Source: Rhineura floridana
Lineage: Eukaryota > Chordata > Lepidosauria > Squamata > Rhineuridae
NCBI RefSeq assembly: GCF_030035675.1
Contig: NC_084482.1
Coordinates: 220,309,943 to 220,373,942, forward strand
Length of the DNA: 64,000 nt
Direction: 5' to 3'
In this document: one piece after another, positions 20,439-32,845 of the stretch
How the letters are laid out: each line of letters starts with the position of its first letter
How positions within the stretch are numbered: the first letter of the stretch is position 1
Notes under the pieces: model-generated
The model's input: the letters and a program-made list of their open reading frames with translations, nothing else
Database searches by the model: none
Told to the model about the DNA's origin: nothing
Translations under genes and position numbers: made by a program

Positions 20439-23040
20439 TTAAAGTGGCCAACCAGGTGCCTGGGGGAAGCCCGCAAGCAGGACCCGAGTGCAAGAACACT
20501 CTCCCCTCCTGAGGCTTCCGGCAACTGGTCTTCAGAAGCATGCTGCCTCTGACTAGGGTGGCAGAGCACAGCCATCATGGCTAGTAGCCATTGATAGCCC
20601 TGTCCTCCATGAATTTGTCTAATCTTCTTTTAAAGCCATCCAAGCTGGTGGCCATTACTGCGTCTTGTGGGAGCAAATTCCATAGTTTAACTATGCGCTG
20701 AGTAAAGAAGTACTTCCTTTTGTCTGTCCTGAATCTTCTAACATTCAGCTTCTTTGAATGTCCACAAGTTCTCGTGTTGTGAGAGGGAGAAAAACTTTTC
20801 TCTATCCACTTTCTCAATGCCATGCATAATTTTATACACTTCTATCATGTCTCCTCTGACCCGCCTTTTCTCTAAACTAAAAAGCCCCAAATGCTGCAAC
20901 CTTTCGTCATAAGTGAATCGCTCCATCCCCTTGATCATTCTGGTTGCCCTCTTCTGAACCTTTTCCAACTCTATAATATCCTTTTTGAGATGAGGCGACC
21001 AGAACTGTACACAGTATTCCAAATGCGGTCACACCATAGATTTATACAACGGCATTATGATGTCGGCTGTTTTATTTTCAATACCTTTCCTAATTATCCC
21101 TAGCGTGGAATTTGCCTCTTTCACAGCTGCCGCACACTGGGTCAACATTTTCATTCTGCTGTTCACTACAACCCTGACATCTCTCTCCTGGTCAGTCACC
21201 GCCAGTTCAGACCCCATAAGCATATATGTGAAATTCAGATATTTTGCTCCAATATGCATAATTTCACAATTATATTGAATTGCATTTGCCATTTTTCCGC
21301 CCATTCACTCAGTTTGGAGAGGTCTTTTTGGAGCTCTTCACAATCCCTCTTTGTTTTAACAACCCTGAACAATTTAGTGTCGTCAGCAAACTTGGCCACT
21401 TCACTGCTCACTCCTAATTCTAGGTCATTAATGAACAAGTTGAAAAGTACAGGTCCCAATACCAATGCTTGAGGGACTCCACTTTCTACAGCCCTCCATT
21501 GGGAGAACTGTCCGTTTATTCCTACTCTCTGCTTTCTGCTTCTTAACCAATCCCTTATCCACAAGAGGACCTCTCCTCTTATTCCATGACTGCTAAGCTT
21601 CCTCAGAAGTCTTTGGTGAGGTACCTTGTCAAACGCTTTTTGAAAGTCTAAGTACACTATGTCCACTGGATCACCTCTATCTATATGCTTGTTGACACTC
21701 TCAAAGAATTCTAATAGGTTATTGACACAGGACTTTCCTTGCAGAAGCCATGCTGGCTCTGCTTCAGCAAGGCTTGTTCTTCTATGTTCTTAGTTAATCA
21801 AGCTTTAATACTACTTTCTACCAGTTTTCCAGGGACAGAAGCTAACTGGCCTGTAATTTCCAGGATCCCCTCTGGATCCCTTTTTGAATATTGGCATTAC
21901 ATTTGCCATTTTCCAGTCCTCAGGCACGGAGGAGGACCCGAGGGACAAGTTACATATTTTAGTCAGCAGATCAGCAATTTCACATTTGAGTTCTTTGAGA
22001 ACTCTCGGGTGGATGCCATCCGGGCCCGGTGATTTGTCAGTTTTTATATTGTCCATTAAGCTTAGAACTTCCACTCTCGTTACCACTATTTGTCTCAGTT
22101 CCTCAGAATCCCTTCCTGCAAATGTTAGTTCAGGTTCAGGGATCTGCCCTATATCTTCCACTGTGAAGACAGATGCAAAGAATTCATTTAGCTTCTGTGT
22201 AATCTCCTTATCGTTCTTTAGTACACCTTTGACTCCCTTATCATCCAAGGGTTCAATCGCCTCCCTAGATGGTCTCCTGCTTTGAATGTATTGATAGAAT
22301 TTTTTGTTACTGGTTTTTATGTTCTTAGCAATGTGCTCCTCAAATTCTTTTTTAGCATCCCTTATTGTCTTGCATTTCTTTTGCCAGAGTTTGTTATTTT
22401 CTTCATTTGGACAAGACTTCCATTTTCTGAAGGAAGACTTTTTGCCTCTAAGAGCTTCCTTGACTTTGCTCATTAACCATGCTGGCATCTTCTTGGCCCT
22501 GGCGGCACCTTTTCTGATCTGCGGTATGCACTCCAGTTGAGCTTCAAATATATTGTTTTTAACTTCCAAGCATTTTCGAGTGATGTGACCCTCTGGACTT
22601 TGTTTTTCAGCTTTCTTTTTACCAATCCCCTCATTTTTGTGAAGTTTCCTCTTTTGAAGTCAAATGTGACCGTGTTGGATTTTCTTGGCAATTGGCCAGT
22701 TACATGTATGTTTAATTTAATAGCACTGTGGTCACTGCTCCCAATCGGTTCGACAACACTTACATCTCGCACCAGGTCCCGGTCCCCACTGAGGATTAAG
22801 TCCAGGGTTGCCGTCCCTCTGGTCGGTTCCATGACCAACTGGTCTAGGGAATAGTCATTTAGAATATCTAGAAACTTTGCTTCTTTGTCATGACTGGAAC
22901 ACATATGCAGCCAGTCTATGTCCGGGTAGTTGAAGTCACCCATTACTACCACATTTCCTAGTTTGGATGCTTCCTCAATTTCATATCTCATCTGAAGGTC
23001 TTCCTGAGCATTTTGATCAGGGGGACGATAGATCGTTCCA
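20439..23040 (-). mobile_element. CR1 LINE, 5'-truncated
   Basis: On the minus strand the order is: end of endonuclease (VVMGDFNYPDIDW, DLVRDVSVVEPIGSSDHSAI), linker, RT (TDKSPGPDGIHPRVLKEL, MDIVYLDFQKAFDKVPHQRL, FADDTKLFR), thumb and C-terminus ([60 protein letters not shown]). The CR1 3' untranslated region follows (GGCAGCATGCTTCTGAAGAC). ORF1 and the front of the endonuclease are missing. Four or more frame breaks are visible. Confidence 0.92.
20581..21666 (-). pseudogene. CR1 RT palm, thumb and C-terminal domain
   Basis: Frames 21235-21666, 21029-21304, 20738-21022 and 20581-20823 together follow CR1 from YLDFQKAFDKVPHQ (motif A) and FADDTKLF (motif C) to KRRLDKFMEDRAINGY at the C-terminus. 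The usual SGVPQGSVLGPVLFN of motif B reads SGVPQALVLGPVLFN here. Several stops and shifts separate the pieces, so it is dead. Confidence 0.85.
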
Positions 23041-23084
23041 GATGCCAGCGGAAAGGTCCCCGCATGACTCCTGCCCGCTTCCAT
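21811..23084 (-). pseudogene. CR1 endonuclease end, linker and RT fingers
   Basis: Two overlapping frames carry this part: 22473-23084 (endonuclease C-half with GDFNYPD and SSDHSAI) and 21811-22569 (linker, then TDKSPGPDGIHPRVLKEL and EDWKMANVMPIFKKGSRGDP). They overlap in different phases, which marks one frameshift. The true CR1 sequence begins near 23040. Confidence 0.85.
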
Positions 23085-23487
23085 CGGCTCCAGGTGGGGT
23101 CAATGTCTTCCCCCCCTTCTACCACTTTGCTCCCCAAGAATAAGTGCTTCTTCCAGGAGCTGGACATCAAGGCTGGCCATACCCTCTCTCCCCTGCTACT
23201 TGAGCCTCTCTGTTCCTGAGGCTTTGGCTGTTCTTCCTCCTCTGCCACCCTGCCCAGTGTAGGCCAGAAAGGCTGTGGCCATGTGGGCCTCCAATGCCAC
23301 CATGCCCAAGTCCCTTTCCTTCCTGTCCAGATATGTGATGCTGAAACACCGCTGAAACACCTCCCTGATGGCCTTTCCCTCCTCCCTGCTCTGAATGATG
23401 ATGGTGAGGTCATTTGCATGAGCAGTGCCTTTGATGTGCCTCCCCTCTTGTGCCCTTGTCAGGCTCACACCTGCTTTCACCACTTTG
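23050..23487 (-). mobile_element. Tx1-like (L1 group) LINE fragment, RT palm end
   Basis: The minus-strand frame reads GVSLTRAQEGRHIKGTAHAN then DLTIIIQSREEGKAIREVFQ. This resembles the YADD region of Tx1-like LINEs with Tyr-Ala-Asp-Asp changed to His-Ala-Asn-Asp. The matching upstream RT part lies at 24256-24602, on the other side of a solo LTR. Confidence 0.55.
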
Positions 23488-24254
23488 TCAGGCCCCTATC
23501 CATCAGGATCCCACCTCAGGCCACCACTTGCTAGGTTCCCACCTCAGGGTCCTGCTCTCAAAATGGTTCTCTCACTGGCTCTAGCAAAGATCTCTCAAGA
23601 TCCCACTGCTAGGCAGCACCACCAGACCTTCCTGTAAAACAATATTGCCTTGAGACTGTGCCTTCGCCACCTCCTGGCCTATTGCTACTTTGTGTCTGGG
23701 TGCACTTGCAGGCCACAACCCCCCTGTATCTTTGTGCTTATAAAGATTACAGCCCTGGGTTGCTGTGGATACCTGATGATGTTACTCTATCTCTTCACCG
23801 CTGCCACCATTGATACTGCTTCCCCACCTTGGTATATGCCCTGCCCACCCTTCTGGTCTGTGTAAACCCAGCCAAGGATCAGGCGTTAGGTAAACCAAGA
23901 AATATTTATTTATTTACACAGGAATAACAAGATTACTTAAAGGTATAGTCAACAGCGTGTGGTTTCATAAGTTGCATTACTCTTTATGTTTCTAGCCATC
24001 AATAACCTGCCTCACTACCCATCTAATTCAATCCACCCCACAAGCCTCCCAAAACCAACCAACAACTCTCCCTCCTCAGCTGTCATCCTCTCATTTATAC
24101 CTTCAGACACTCAAACACTCAGCCAGTCATCATACAACATTCTCCAGCATTCCAGCCCATGTACTCCCTCCTCTCACTCAGTCTACTTACCATATATACT
24201 CTAATAAACAAACACTTACCATATTTACAGTATTATAAATGCAGGGGCATCACA
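23488..24254 (+). mobile_element. Solo LTR-like fossil, family B (copy 1)
   Basis: From about 23590 to 24254 it matches the block at 46726-47497: GATCCCACTGCTAGGCAGCA (ATCCCACTGCTAGGCAGCA in the other copy), CCAGCCAAGGATCAGG, ATAACAAGATTACTTAA, then CACTTACCATATTTACA and a CATCACA end. The left edge is set only roughly at a TGTC. No internal genes are seen. The family is not identified; an LTR element is inferred from the TG...CA ends and the lack of coding sequence. Confidence 0.5.
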
Positions 24255-24255
24255 G

Positions 24256-24602
24256 CCCTCTCCTCCCCACTCCTTCCCAGCCCCTTTACCAGTGGGCACC
24301 TGTCCAAGTGCTGCAGGACTGGATCCAGGCTTAAGAAGCACAGCAGCTGGCTGAGTGTGCACCCCTGCTGAACCCCTGCGCAGACTGAGACAGGCCTCCC
24401 TCACCATCCGTTGACTCTCGGCCTTGCCACTACCCCCCCCGTAAAGAATCCTCACCACTTTGATGAGGCCTGCAGGCACCCCCTGCTGTTCCAGCACCAC
24501 CCAAATATTCGTCCCTCACCCAGTCAAAGGTCGTGGCTTGGTTGAGGGAGACGATGTATCCTTGCCATTGGCCTTGCTTTGCCCTCTCTAGCACCTCCCT
24601 GA
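24256..24602 (-). mobile_element. Tx1-like LINE fragment, RT motif A region
   Basis: The minus strand encodes REVLERAKQGQWQGYIVSLN, QATTFDWVRDEYL and then, in another frame, VLEQQGVPAGLIKVVRILYG. In active relatives the corresponding text is VSLDQAKAFDRVDHEYL, so the catalytic Asp is lost (Asp changed to Asn). It is the upstream part of the 23050-23487 fragment. Confidence 0.6.
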
Positions 24603-25500
24603 TGGCACTTGTGAACATGCATCCACTGTGCATAAAGCTCATCTTGAAATGCCTGTTGGGGCTTACAGTAAACCTAGTAAAGCCAGCAACAGCGGGCCGC
24701 CTACTCTGAGTGTTAAGGCCCACACACAACAAAGGTGAGACCACTCCTTTACAGATGGAAATGCAATGTGACCTATGCTGTCCTTTGAAATGTAACACGT
24801 TAGTGTACATCCCTTTTGTATGTGCTGTGTAAGACCTATGTTCTGATATATGGCTATGTCCACAATGATAGTAAATTAGATGTATTAATAATAAATAGAG
24901 GTGGAACCACGGCATGCCAGGAGGAATAAGAATGTGGCAACCCTCTGAGATTGGCCTGTGGGTTGAGGTGGAAGGCCCAAAATGTCTTTCAGACCAACCC
25001 CCAGTTTCTTCCAGACTTTACTCCATGTTTGGGCACCTGTTGTGTCCTTTGCCACCCCCAGGAATTTCACCCATCTTGGACCACCTCCTCTCTCATCTCT
25101 GCTTCTGCTTCCGGAAAGCCTTTAATTCCTGCTCACCACAGAGCGTCTTCTCCACGTTGTGAACCATTTCAGGCTTTTATTATTGGCCCTTTTCTTCATG
25201 CATATAATTAAAAACTTAATCTGCACGGATATTTATTCCATGTCATGTACCTGACAGTTGGCAAAAAAAATAGGTTTTGCACATATTGTAAAGAAATTGT
25301 GGGGGTGAATTTGGTCTAATGAATCCATCTTGGAGCTTCCTGGAGATGCAAAAAGCCACTTTTTCAATCAGAAATACGGGGAGAGGAATCCTGATCTGCA
25401 TTCAGTCTGGTTCAGCTCACTGGGCAATGAAAAGAGTATGAAGAACTACTTGCAATACATCCACGTCAAAATTGGATCTCTGGTGCCTCTTCCCTTTCTA
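24603..25500. repeat. Duplicon D3, partial third copy
   Basis: 24603-24690 matches 8850-8940 and 32990-33080. 24725-24900 matches 34045-34200. 24900-25480 matches 12425-12935 and 48060-48520, including the GGCACCTGTTGTGTCCTTTG and GTTCAGCTCACTGGGCAATG stretches. It holds neither the start exon nor the KRAB exon. Confidence 0.8.
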
Positions 25501-25569
25501 AATCCAGCTTGGACATCTGGTATTTCTCGCTTCATATATGGTAAGAGCCTTTGTTTAGAATCTTGAGCA

Positions 25570-25745
25570 TATTCATCATCATCATCAGTTTATTGCAGGC
25601 AAACAAATACAGGTTTTAGCCAGATAAAACAGTAATATACAGAGGCAGTATCTAAAAACTTTAACAGTGTTATCTAGAACTGTAACAAAATTTATAAAAA
25701 TTATAACATTTAAAAGTAAAACTCAAATTGAGAGGCAAACTTGTC
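25570..25745 (-). mobile_element. LINE 3' tail, type uncertain
   Basis: ATCATCATCATCAGTTTATTGCAGGCAAACAAATACAGG-like sequence, read in the minus sense, is a LINE-like tail with an ATG repeat. It abuts the truncated BovB. The family is not certain; a Vingi-like or R4-like end is possible. Confidence 0.35.
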
Positions 25746-27718
25746 TAATCAGAGCAGCTGTCAGATATTAAGACAATAGTTCGATAATTACTGCATTCCC
25801 TGAGATCCCCTTTCTTTGGAATTGGGCCATTATTTCCGGCCATATTTTTTGTTTTCCATATTTGCAGACAAATGTTTGTCAAAATTTGGACAGATTCAGT
25901 CTCAGTAGCTTGTAACAACTCTACTGATATGTCATCTGTTCCTGAAGATTTGTTTCTTCCAAGTATTTTAAAGAGCATCTTTCACATCACATTCTAGAAT
26001 TTCTGGTTTTTCATCATACGGTTCCTCTGTGAATGAATATGTCACCCTGGCATCTCTTTTATAGAGTTCTTCAGTGTATTGCTTCCATCTTTTATTTTAT
26101 CTCAGTCAGTCAATGTGTTCCCCTGTTGATTATTCAACATCCCTACTCTTGGTTTAAATTTTCCTTTAATTTCTCTAATCTTTTGGAACAGGGCTCTTGT
26201 TCTACCCTTTTTGTTGTCCTTCTATTTCTATACAGTAACTATTGTAACAATTCTCTTTGTCCCTACCTATTAGTCGCTGTATTGTTGCATTTAGGGTTCT
26301 GACTGTGTTTTTATCTCCTTTTGCTTTCCTTCTCTCTTTAACCATTTCAAGAGTTTATTGAGTGATCCATTGAGGTCTTTCTCTCTGTTTAACTAGAGGC
26401 ATTTTTTTTTTTGCATTCTTCCCTGATCATGTCTCTGACTTCACTCCATAGTTCTTCTGGTTCTCTATCAACTAAGTTTAAAGCCTCAGATCTGTTGCTT
26501 ATTTGATCTTTATGTTCTTCTGGAATGTTATTTACATTGAATTTTAGTATTATGATTGTTTTGTTCTTCAGCTTTACTCTGATTTTTAATATGTCCAGTT
26601 CATGATCTGTACCGCAGTCTACTCCTACTCCTGTTTTCGCTGAAAGTATGGAACTTCTCCATCTTCTGCTACCAATTATATAATCAATTTGATTTTTATA
26701 TTGACCATTTGGTGATATCCATGTGTACAATCATCTTTTCGGTTGCTCAAAAAATGTGTTTGCAAGAAACAAATTATTAGCCTTGCAGAATTCAGTAAGT
26801 CTTTCTCCTGCTTCATTTCTGTCTCCTAAGCTCCATTTCCCCACAATTCCTAGTTCTTCTGTGTTCCCTATTTTTGCATTCCAGTCCCCCATGATTATCA
26901 GAACATCTTGTTTTGGTGTGTGATCAATTTCTTCCTGTACTTCTGTGTAAAATCTTTCCAAGTTCTCTTCTTCTGCGTTTGTTGTTGGAGAGTAAACTTG
27001 GATGATGGTTATGTTAATAGGCTTCCTGTTTCATTGATATAACTCGCTCAGACCTTGCGTTATAGCTCCTAATTCCTTTTGCTACATCACTTCTCACTAT
27101 TAAAGCAACTCCATTTCATCTTAATTTCTCATTTCCGGCATAAAATCTTTTGTAATTGCCTGAGTGAAATTGTCCCATTCCTGTCCATTTCAATTCACTG
27201 AAACCAAGTACTGTAATGTTCATATGTTCCATTTCTTGCTTGACAATTTCTAACTTTCCCTGGTTCATGCTTCTCACATTCCATTTTCCCATTGTGTGTG
27301 TCGTACAACTCTGGACTCTACTTTCACATCTGTGCGCATCAGCCTCTGGGCTTCCTTTTGGCTTTGACCCAGCTGCTTCATTAGTCACAGCGCTACTCGT
27401 ACTTGTCCTTTGTTCTTCCCCAGTAGTTCCGTGAGTTCCTTCTGACTTGGGGGTCTCATCTTCCAGCACTATCTTGTGTTGCACTTTGGATACACTGTTG
27501 ATAGGGTTTTTGTGGTAAGAGATATTCAGAGGTGGTTTACCATTGCCTTCCTCCGAGTTTGGATACATCTTAGTCTGATGCCTCAGCTTTGACCATTCCG
27601 CCTTGGGTGCACCTGCTAAGAGTCTAGCCTCTTGGTCTAGATTCCAATGGTATTGCTCTCAGCTTCTTCAACACTTTCAACCCCCCTCACCATGTTAAGG
27701 TGTGCATCCTAGAGGGGG
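25746..27718 (-). mobile_element. BovB LINE, 5' half (3' end missing)
   Basis: On the minus strand it runs from the BovB leader (end CCTAGAGGGGG at 27718) through the endonuclease (MGKWNVRSMNQGKLEIVKQE, IIMGDWNAKIGNTEELGIV, GTDHELDILKIRVKLK) into the start of RT (LGRNKSSGTDDISVELLQ). It stops before motif A. Stops and small deletions are present. Losing the 3' half is unusual for a LINE insertion and points to a later deletion or insertion at 25.75 kb. Confidence 0.9.
26389..27568 (-). pseudogene. BovB leader/endonuclease frames
   Basis: Three open pieces follow one another: leader plus start of endonuclease (27116-27568, with IGTWNVRSMNQ-like MGKWNVRSMNQ), middle (26731-26961, with GDWNAKIGNTEELG), and end (26389-26730, with YTWISPNGQYKNQIDYIIGS and DCGTDHELDILKIRV). 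Short gaps between them carry the breaks. Confidence 0.85.
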
Positions 27719-29639
27719 ACCCTTATTCATACTCCCCATTAAAGGCTTTTGAGGGAGAAAAAGATTTTTAAAAAGCTTTTGAAAAAAGGACAAGAGGGGT
27801 TTTCTTTTTCCACTCAGAAGGCCTTTTAGTACATCATCCTTTCACATCAGTTCACCAGTCTAATCACTTTTACTGGCTAGATCCCAAGGGAGAGGCAGGA
27901 GAGGATAGGAACAGGAAGTCCTTCAAGCAACCTGGTCCCCGAGTTCAGCAGTTGTGCAACAGTAATCTACACACTTCTGATTCCCAGCAAATGGCATTCA
28001 GAGGCATACTGCTTCCCAGAGAGAAAGTACAAGGAAGCATCATTAACAATCACACAGAACTATGTATCCCAACAAATAGTGCCTTCCCCAATAACTTAAG
28101 CACAGATTTTCAGCAGCTTTGCTACCTTTCCCAAAGACCCTTCTGTTGCCTGGAGAAGCCATTTGGCTATGTGACCGCTAACAAAACCCAATTCTCACTC
28201 CTTTTCTCGGTGAGCACCAGATGCAAGTGAGGTCCTTCATTTGCCTGCTAGGAAATAGGACTGAGAGCAGATGCAACTGGGGAGTGAACTCAGTTTGGAA
28301 AATGTATTTAAAATACATCTGTAGAAAACTAGTGAATTCATTTTACTTTATGAAAGATGTTAGACTAGTCAATACAAAAAATATCAATGGAAAATAAAAA
28401 CATGTTATATATCAAAATAGGATGTCATGATTAAATGGGGAAATAAAGTGAAGCAAACTATGTATTTTTTTAGTTATTTATATTAACGTAATGTGTACAC
28501 TGCAGAAGCATTTTATAAAGAATATAAAATGTACAGTAAAATTATCAGTAACAAAAATCAACATTTAAAAAACTCTAAAAAGGAAGTGAATAAAATCAAC
28601 AGTTAAAGTCATGCTAAACTAAACTGGATGAAAACACTTGGTAAAGTAGCCATTACAAACAAGGATTAGCATTATTTATTTTCATTTATAAATCACTTCT
28701 GAGAAAGGATTCCATCAGCTATTGATCTCCCCTTTCCTACCACATTTAGGAGCTAAAAGCAGCTAGGCCTTAATGTGGCTGGGTCTTTGATTGCAGAAAT
28801 CATATCAAGCATAGAGAGTATTTAGAAACAGTCTAAGGGTTCGAAAAACAAGTTGTGGTTAGTTAAAGGAATGCGTCAGCAGAGATGTTCAGTTTGAAAT
28901 GAGTTTGGACTGCACTAGAAGGGTATGAACTGATTGTGTTATAGGATGGCATCCAGCAATCTGGTACATGGATGGGCATGGCACAAGGTGGGACAAAAGT
29001 GCACCCATGGGCATCACATTTAACCATAAATAGATATGTTTGTGCTTTTGCTGTCACATGTATTATGATGTATAATAACTTTATAAACTCATGTATCAAG
29101 GGTATCACACAGAGACGGTCTTTGGTGACACTCTCCTGATGGCCATCAGTATATGTTTCCTTGCTTAATAAACTTCTGTCCTTCTGGCTGCTTGATTTTA
29201 ATTAAATTGAGTTTTGTAGGTGTTTTCTTTCCACACTTCCCATAAAGTATCTCAAAAATACCAACAATAAAAACAAAACAAAAACATTTCATATGCAAAA
29301 CAATTAAAAACATTTTCAAATCCCACAGAGACAGGGATAAAGATCTGTCCTTAAAAGGTTTGTTGAAAAAGGAAGGTCTTCAATAGGCACCACAAAGAAA
29401 AAAAGAGAGACAATACCTGTCTGATATGTAACAGGAGGAAGTTCAAAAAAGTAGATGCCACCACACAAAAGGCCATGTTTCTATATCATGCAGAGTGGAC
29501 TTCCAAATGAGATGGTATGTGTAAGAGGCCATCTTCTGCAGACTTCAGTGATTGGCTGCGTACATGTGAGAATCTTTTAAGCATCCTGGCCCCAACCTAT
29601 ATAGGACTTTAATCTATGTAGCCTGCAAGATGGCAAGTA

Positions 29640-29640
<1 letters not shown>
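27719..29640. repeat. Zinc-finger unit flank (unit 1), 3' side of the C2H2 exon
   Basis: This non-coding block repeats at 54885-56600 and 60290-61640, in part at 50810-51200, and inverted at 50000-50385. Shared text includes CTATGTGACCGCTAACAAAA, GAAAATGTATTTAAAATACAT and TATCTCAAAAATACCAACAA. In minus sense it lies downstream of the finger exon, so it contains its 3' untranslated region. I see no gene in it. Confidence 0.8.
28700..29235 (+). mobile_element. Solo LTR fossil, about 536 bp, endogenous-retrovirus-like
   Basis: It begins TGAGAAAGG and ends TTTCCACA. It is flanked by the 4-bp duplication CTTC (28696-28699 and 29236-29239). A GCTTAATAAACTTCTG polyadenylation region lies near its right end, which sets the plus orientation. 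The paralogous units at 55.86 kb and 60.91 kb continue across this point without it, so it inserted after those units split. No internal genes remain. Confidence 0.75.
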
Positions 29641-30895
<1,255 letters not shown>

Positions 30896-31130
30896 TTAAG
30901 GCAAAAAGAAAGCATTTCATCACAGATCAAGTCCAATTATCTGCTTCTCTATTTTTGCATCTCCATAATTCTCCCCTTTTTATTTTTACATGGCCAAATG
31001 AAACCAAGGTTAGCTGAATATTCTAGAGTCTCACAAGCAACATAAATTCGTTTCAGGTCCATATCACACTTGATATCACTAAGCCCAGATTTATCTGGAT
31101 TTTCCTCCTACTGCCATACAACTGGCAGAG

Positions 31131-31345
31131 AGCCAGTGTGGTGTAGTGATTAAGGTGTTGGACTATGACCTGGGATACCAGGGTTCAAATGCCCACACAG
31201 CCATGAAGCTCACTGGGTGACCTTGGGCCAGTCACTGCCTTTCAGCCTCATTGGAAGGCAATGATAAACCCCTTCTGAATACTGCTTACCATGAAAACCC
31301 CATTCATAGGGTTGCCATAAGTCAGGATTGACTTGAAGGCAGTCA
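31131..31345 (+). mobile_element. Sauria-type SINE
   Basis: Complete order: GAGCCAGTGTGGTGTAGTGA, B-box-like GGGTTCAAATGCC, CACAGCCATGAAGCTCACTG, and the tail CATTCATAGGGTTGCCATAA then GTCAGGATTGACTTGAAGGC. It lies between the finger exon and the linker exon of unit 1 and is absent from the 59-kb unit. Confidence 0.85.
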
Positions 31346-31349
31346 TCAT

Positions 31350-31720
31350 TTTGTTCCCGTTATAACCTTCCCCAAGATATTTTCCAGATTCATACCAACT
31401 GATCTCTCCCCTTCAGCAAAGCCCTGGACAATTGGATCTTATTCTTCTAGCCAAGAGATGAAGCCCAGTTTTGACATTTCTTTCAAAGATACAGATAAGC
31501 TAGTTAATTCTGAACTGAAATTATTCTCCCTTCTCCAAAACCAAGACAGATCTTAGATCTCCTGGAGATGAATAGCACAGGGGCATGTAGATACAAATGT
31601 CACTTGTGGACAGGAAACCGTACATAAATCTCAACTCAGTGGCAGTGTGGACACCAATCCAGCCATCTTAATTTGGTGGATTGCTCAGCAGATAGAAAAG
31701 AAACTTCAACCTGGAGAGGT
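31350..31720. other. Intron sequence of unit 1
   Basis: It matches 59225-59400 in unit 3 (AATTCTGAACTGAAATTATT). No gene or repeat is seen. Confidence 0.5.
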
Positions 31721-31860
31721 TGAACAGCCCTGTTGGATCAGACCACAGGCCTATCTAGTCCAGCATCCTCACAGTGCCCATGTAGATGCATATGGGAAGT
31801 CTACAGGGCGGACATAAAGGTGCCACCCACCGATATGACATCAGATGTGCAGCAGGTAAA
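31720..31860 (+). mobile_element. CR1 3'-tail fragment, diverged
   Basis: GCCCTGTTGGATCAGACCAC and GGCCTATCTAGTCCAGCATC match the CR1 3' end consensus seen elsewhere in the window, with many changes. It is an old copy. Confidence 0.55.
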
Positions 31861-31889
31861 AGTGTTACTTGATTCACTCTATTATGCAG

Positions 31890-32065
31890 AATTATAGCTT
31901 ATTTGCAGTATTTGTACATTTCAATAAATAGACGACTTTGTATACAGATTCCACGTTCAGCCCTGACGAAGGCCAAGTTCTATGTGGCCGAAATGCGTTG
32001 GGCTTATTTTTTCAATAAATTCCAACGGAATTTTATCACCTGCGTTCCTTTTCTTCCAGCATCTT
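31890..32065 (+). mobile_element. Penelope-like element terminal fragment
   Basis: The block CCCTGACGAAGGCC...GGCCGAAATGCGTTGGG is typical of the terminal repeats of Penelope-like elements of fish, amphibians and squamates. AATAAATAGACGACTTTGTA precedes it and TTCAATAAATTCCAACGG follows. No reverse transcriptase or GIY-YIG frame is present, so only an end remains. Confidence 0.6.
31959..32004 (+). ncRNA. Hammerhead-ribozyme-like motif of the Penelope-like end
   Basis: The conserved core CTGACGA (31963-31969) fits CUGANGA. GGCC (31971-31974) can pair with GGCC (31986-31989) as stem II. GAAA (31990-31993) follows, then a very short stem III TGCG, TT, and GGGCT, which can partly pair with AGCC at 31959-31962 as stem I. 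Penelope-like elements are known to carry such minimal hammerheads. Stem III here has one change from the usual CGCG and stem I is imperfect, so activity is uncertain. Confidence 0.5.
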
Positions 32066-32518
32066 GGGGCTTCTCCCCTCCCTTCCTTCACCCTCAGGTA
32101 AAAGAACCACCAGGACCTTGAAGTGGGCTGCCAATTGCTCCTTTGCTGGACTGGGGCACACTTGCACCCGTCAGTCAGCTGATGAGCGGTTGGAGGGGGC
32201 TTTGCTCAAGGAAGGGGAAGCTGTTTCCAATGAATAGAAATAATTTCTCCCTCCCAGGGCTGCTCTGTGAAGCAGCCCCATTCAGCTCCTGAAGTTGAAA
32301 GAAGCAGTGTGGGGTGCCAAGCCAAGGGCTCAGCTTGGCTGTGGGTGCCTGTTCCCTTTGGGAAGCCGCTGCATTTGGAAGGATCAGCTTTGCAAGGGAG
32401 TTCTCTGGCAGGCAGCCCGTCCTTCCGAAAGGCACCTTTTTTCCCTCCCCTCCCTCCTTAATTAAAGGAGGGGAAAGGCTGCTTCAGAGAGCACTTTGCG
32501 GCTTTAAGACAGACACAG
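32065..32518. other. Unassigned sequence
   Basis: Short open frames on both strands show no recognisable family. The block is absent from the otherwise matching intron at 59.4 kb, so it is probably part of an insertion that also brought the Penelope-like end. Confidence 0.4.
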
Positions 32519-32635
32519 TGCTCCCAATGGGGCAACAGTTGCATTCAGGTCCTGTTTGCTTGCTACCCATAGGCATGCTGCACTAGAGGGGCCATTGGCC
32601 TGATCCACCAGGCTCTTCTTCTGTTCTTAAAGCCA
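32519..32635 (+). mobile_element. CR1 3'-tail fragment
   Basis: GCAACAGTTGCATTCAGGTC, CTTGCTACCCATAGGCATGC and GGCCATTGGCCTGATCCACC end in GCTCTTCTTCTGTTCTTA. The same insertion is at 59460-59562 beside the paralogous linker exon, so it predates that duplication. Confidence 0.8.
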
Positions 32636-32767
32636 TCTAAGATGTCCTCCAGGAGAACTCGCACCCTGATGGGTTAATTAATCTCCCAGGAATGATATTA
32701 CACAGGAACTGAACAATCCTGCAATTCCCAAACCAAAAAGGCCCTCACAAAGCAGCTGAACATCTAC

Positions 32768-32845
32768 CTGTTGATGTCGCCTCTTCTTTGGGATCCTGGA
32801 TAAAGGGATCTTCTCTTTCTTCCCAACACAAAAGGAGGTCCGATT
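32768..32845 (-). CDS. Linker exon between KRAB and finger exons (unit 1)
   Basis: A 78-nt exon lies between an acceptor (TTTCCTTCAAAG) and a donor (ACATCAACAG/GTAGATG). Joined to the phase-1 KRAB exon it reads ESDLLLCWEEREDPFIQDPK then EEATST, and it ends in phase 1 to join TGDREKNE of the finger exon at 30855. The paralogue at 59698-59775 keeps the frame (ESDLHSCWEEREDAFIPDPK). The acidic linker has no known fold and probably serves as a spacer, as in other KRAB zinc-finger proteins. Confidence 0.75.
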
